Source: Eubacteriales bacterium (GTDB taxonomy: Bacteria > Bacillota > Clostridia > Lachnospirales > Lachnospiraceae). Taken from it: a stretch of DNA of 64,000 bases. Below, piece after piece: positions 61,530 to 64,000 of this stretch. The notes under the pieces were generated by a model, which worked only from the letters and a program-made list of their open reading frames with translations, did no database searches and had not been told where the DNA came from. Made by a program: the position numbers and the translations under genes. Location: NCBI GenBank assembly GCA_030533385.1, contig JAUNJG010000001.1, positions 37,144 through 101,143 of the forward strand, read 5' to 3'. The first letter of the stretch is position 1, and every line of letters starts with the position of its first letter.

Positions 61530-62198
61530 TTAGTTTGCCTCATAAGGGCGGATGCGCAAGGCCAGACCATGCTTCTCGCACACCTTCCGGCAAGCTTCCA
61601 CCTCCTCCTGTCCAATGACGTCCACCACCGTCATCACCACGTTAGGAATATAATTCTGACAATCTTTTGCAAAGGACAACATGGCATCGTAGGATGCCAG
61701 ACCATAGCGGTTCCTTGTAATCTCCAGATATTTCTCGGCACTGGACGAATTCAGGCTGATGGATACCGTGTCAATGATTCCATCAAAATAGTGGGCCGTC
61801 GGCTTTTCAAAAACTAAATCGGAAAGTCCATTGGTGTTAAGGCGAATCGGAATCTCCGGGTGTTGCTCTTTGAGCCACGTCGCCACCTCGCATATGTCCT
61901 CCAAGCGCATGGTCGGCTCTCCAAATCCACAGAACACAATCTCTTTCACTCCCGACCAGTCATATTTCCCGAAAGCCTTTTTCACTTCCTCCACCGTCGG
62001 CTCCTCTTTCAGCCACAGGCTGTTATGTTCATCGAAATCTTTCAATCCCCGCAGACAAAACGTACAGGAACAGGAACAACGGTTGGTCATGTTGATATAA
62101 ATCTTATTGGTAAATCCATTTTCTTTTAAATCAGATAAATCAGAGCGAAAATCTTCTAAATTATAATAGACGCCCTTTTTTGCCGTATATAGTATCAT
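61530..62198 (-). CDS. TatD-linked-type radical SAM protein
   Basis: 222 residues. The three-cysteine motif NRCSCSCTFCLRG (around 38-50) and the glycine-rich GFGEPTMR of radical SAM enzymes are present; short C-terminus with LNSSSAEKYLEITRN. Closest family by pattern is the small radical SAM protein linked to TatD nucleases. Reaction unknown. Three bases after pdxK and codirectional. Confidence 0.88.
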   Translation of the reverse strand: MILYTAKKGVYYNLEDFRSDLSDLKENGFTNKIYINMTNRCSCSCTFCLRGLKDFDEHNSLWLKEEPTVEEVKKAFGKYDWSGVKEIVFCGFGEPTMRLEDICEVATWLKEQHPEIPIRLNTNGLSDLVFEKPTAHYFDGIIDTVSISLNSSSAEKYLEITRNRYGLASYDAMLSFAKDCQNYIPNVVMTVVDVIGQEEVEACRKVCEKHGLALRIRPYEAN

Positions 62199-62200
62199 AT

Positions 62201-63025
62201 TTATAACTCCTTTAAATACTCCTCAAAGCAAATGCCATAATTCCAGGGAAGCTCCTGCCTCACCGTGTAAGCGATGGCCTTGTCCAGAAAAACAATGGCT
62301 CGGTTTACCGCCGTCTCAAATTCATCGTCCTGGACAAGGGCACCGGTGACAATGGAAGAAAATACATCTCCCGTCCCGGAACGATCCTCTCCGATTTTTC
62401 GGGTAGATATCAGCTTTGCCGCTTTATTTTTTTCGTAAATGTAATTAAAAATCTTCGTTCCCTGTTGTAATCCGGTGATGACAACCCGATTCGGGCCTTT
62501 TTCACACAAGGCAGCTCCGATTTCTTCCAGCGCATCAGGAGAAATATCCACGTCATGATAATTCAAATCCAGCAGCCGGCAAGCCTCCGTCAAATTCGGT
62601 GTCAGAACATCGGCATAAGGCAAAAGCCTCTTCATCTCCTGACACATTTCGTCGGTATAGGAAGAATATAGTTTTCCGTAGTCTCCCATGACTGGATCCA
62701 CCACCGACAGAGTGTCTTCTTTTTTAAAGCGATCAAAAAAATCCACCACCAGTTCAATTTCTTCTTTGGAACCGATAAATCCCGAGCAAATTCCGTCAAA
62801 GGCAATGCCCGTCCTCTCCCAACTATCCATATATTGTTTCAGATAGGGCGTAAAATCATGTAAAAAATAATCCGGAAACCCGGTATGCACCGACAATACT
62901 GCCGTCGGCAACACGCAACACTGTATTTTCATGGCAGAGATAATCGGTTGCGCCACCGCCGCCGCACATCGGCCAAATCCAGTCACGTCATTAATGACCG
63001 CCACTCTCTTTTGTCTTTTCATCAT
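62201..63025 (-). CDS. Pyridoxamine/pyridoxal kinase
   Basis: 274 residues, PfkB/ribokinase fold of the ThiD/PdxK class. VAVINDVTGFGRCAAAVAQPIISAMKI at the start, VVDPVMGDYGKLY, LTPNLTEACRLL and the anion-hole motif GEDRSGTGDVFSS are diagnostic. Makes pyridoxal phosphate by salvage, which the many PLP enzymes of this region need. Start behind GGAGG. Confidence 0.92.
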   Translation of the reverse strand: MMKRQKRVAVINDVTGFGRCAAAVAQPIISAMKIQCCVLPTAVLSVHTGFPDYFLHDFTPYLKQYMDSWERTGIAFDGICSGFIGSKEEIELVVDFFDRFKKEDTLSVVDPVMGDYGKLYSSYTDEMCQEMKRLLPYADVLTPNLTEACRLLDLNYHDVDISPDALEEIGAALCEKGPNRVVITGLQQGTKIFNYIYEKNKAAKLISTRKIGEDRSGTGDVFSSIVTGALVQDDEFETAVNRAIVFLDKAIAYTVRQELPWNYGICFEEYLKEL

Positions 63026-63224
63026 CTGTTACACAACCTCCGGTTTTAACAAATGCTTTCCTTGCAAAATGTCTTTTCGCAAAGCAGCCTTCCGCTTTCA
63101 CAGGCGGATTCTGATTTTTTATCATAGCACAAACTGACCATTTTCAAAATATCCAATTTGATTTATATCCTCATGCCAGATTGTATGTACCCATCCTGCT
63201 TCTCAAAAATGCCTCTGAAAATAT

Positions 63225-63719
63225 TTACAAACGATAAAAATGAGGGGCAATTTCTCCATTGTCCTTCAAATCTACCACCAGAAAACTTGGAACCGGCGGA
63301 TTTTGTCTCGGTAATGCCACGCTGCCAGGATTTAAAATCGTCACACCTTCTTCTTCATAGATGTGATAAGCAGGACAATGCGTATGTCCATAAAAAACAA
63401 TGTCCGCTCCCATTTCCATCGCCTTGTCCAACAAATCTTCTTCTCCCCAGTTGACACCGTACTTATCTCCGTGGGTCACAAAACAAATGTGTCCTCCCAT
63501 CTCAAAAATATCATCCCGGTCGTCAAAGAAGCCATAGTCACAGTTCCCCTCAGCCATATAAACCGGACACTCCACCATTCCCTTTATGATATCCGGCGGC
63601 ATTTCAGCATCGCCACAATGTACCAGCGCATCTATTTTTCCGTTCATAAAGTCTAACACCACACGAAGATTTTCCATATTTCCATGACTGTCACTGACAA
63701 CCAATATTTTCTTTCCCAT
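63225..63719 (-). CDS. Metallophosphoesterase, YfcE family
   Basis: 164 residues. Complete calcineurin-like metal motifs: VVSDSHGNMENL, ALVHCGDAE, AEGNCDYGF, CFVTHGDKYGV and FYGHTHCPAY. YfcE relatives are phosphodiesterases on small substrates. Start with ATG at 63719. Confidence 0.92.
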   Translation of the reverse strand: MGKKILVVSDSHGNMENLRVVLDFMNGKIDALVHCGDAEMPPDIIKGMVECPVYMAEGNCDYGFFDDRDDIFEMGGHICFVTHGDKYGVNWGEEDLLDKAMEMGADIVFYGHTHCPAYHIYEEEGVTILNPGSVALPRQNPPVPSFLVVDLKDNGEIAPHFYRL

Positions 63720-63780
63720 CTTACTCTATTTCCTCTCGCTTTATATTGTTCTAATTATCTTACATGATTTGGTTTTTCTC

Positions 63781-64000
63781 TCCGGCTCCCTTTGCTCATG
63801 ACGGGGCGCTCCTCTCATACTTTAGCATCCACACATTTTCATGCCAGCATGACTGTTACCTTTCTTCTCCCTTCCCTACGAAACAGTTCCGCTCGCTCCC
63901 CTTTTTCATTCGCAAAGACGCCTCTCATCGAGGCTTCCCGCCGCTTCCGGCTCCCTTTGCTCATGACGGGGCGCTCCTCTCATACTTTAGCATCCACACA
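63781..64000. repeat. Direct repeat, 165-base period, running off the window edge
   Basis: A 55-base segment at 63781-63835 recurs exactly at 63946-64000. The second copy is cut by the window end, so the array may be longer. The 165-base period is a multiple of three. On the minus strand the unit contains ATG-like codons but no long open frame was seen here. Confidence 0.85.

Noticed and set aside
63781-64000. CRISPR array
   Set aside because: Only two copies 165 bases apart; the repeat is not palindromic and the spacing is far too long for spacers.

Overview
The window reads as a chromosomal segment of an anaerobic, low-to-mid GC Firmicute, most likely a Clostridia/Lachnospiraceae-type gut bacterium. 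The basis is the gene set: rubrerythrin, Rex, L-lactate dehydrogenase, NADP-type glutamate dehydrogenase, a YtvI-like and a SpoVB-like membrane protein, YlxM, YerC, DUF1836 and DUF5688 proteins. Strong AGGAGG ribosome binding sites and sigma-A promoters with 17-base spacers fit this. Species cannot be named from the sequence alone. Most genes lie on the minus strand.

Layout. 0.2-11.4 kb: gdhA and an Lrp-type regulator, a DUF362 ferredoxin-like protein coupled to a short RlmH-like protein, tRNA-Arg, a cysteine desulfurase, a SpoVB/MATE flippase, a second RlmH that lacks its C-terminal tail, a zinc peptidase, an iron-type alcohol dehydrogenase and an aminotransferase. 11.5-20 kb: a polar amino acid ABC transporter, YebC, an aminotransferase, a CBS/CorC protein, MazF, NAD(P)HX repair enzyme and Rex. 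20-30.5 kb: an ABC-F protein with a structured leader, then housekeeping genes plsY, der, a DUF512 radical SAM gene, yfiH, yraN, rnhB, lepB, rbgA, lepB and rplS. 30.6-37.7 kb: a sugar-type cassette with a GntR regulator, two amidohydrolases, a complete mannose-family PTS (IIA, IIB, IIC, IID), an eIF2B-like protein and a BtpA/SgcQ protein. 37.8-41.6 kb: trmD, rimM, khpA, rpsP, ffh and ylxM. 41.8-50 kb: rubrerythrin, rarA, a histidine phosphatase, YtvI-like permease, DUF5688 protein, a lipoprotein, DUF378 protein and an acyltransferase. 50.3-51.4 kb: nine tRNA genes behind one strong promoter. 52-64 kb: pcrA, an SPFH protein, DUF1836 and YerC-like regulators, a PHP phosphoesterase, ldh, an AhpC/AhpF-like peroxide pair, a radical SAM protein, pyridoxamine kinase and YfcE; the window ends in a 165-base-period repeat.

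How genes work together. The rpsP-khpA-rimM-trmD group and the rplS-lepB-rbgA-lepB-rnhB-yraN group normally belong to one ribosome/secretion operon; here the PTS cassette sits exactly between trmD and rplS, and rplS has its own promoter. AhpC and the flavoprotein beside it would form a peroxide-reducing pair.

The most striking observation is the pair of RlmH paralogues. RlmH works as a dimer with a composite active site: one protomer holds S-adenosylmethionine and the other supplies the C-terminal catalytic tail. In this window one paralogue keeps the SAM site but stops before the tail, and the other keeps the tail but has lost the SAM-site motifs. This suggests a naturally split, obligately heterodimeric RlmH. 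Second in interest are the PTS/BtpA/eIF2B-like/amidohydrolase cassette, whose substrate and chemistry are not evident, and an AhpF-like protein whose thioredoxin-fold domain is at the C-terminus instead of the N-terminus.
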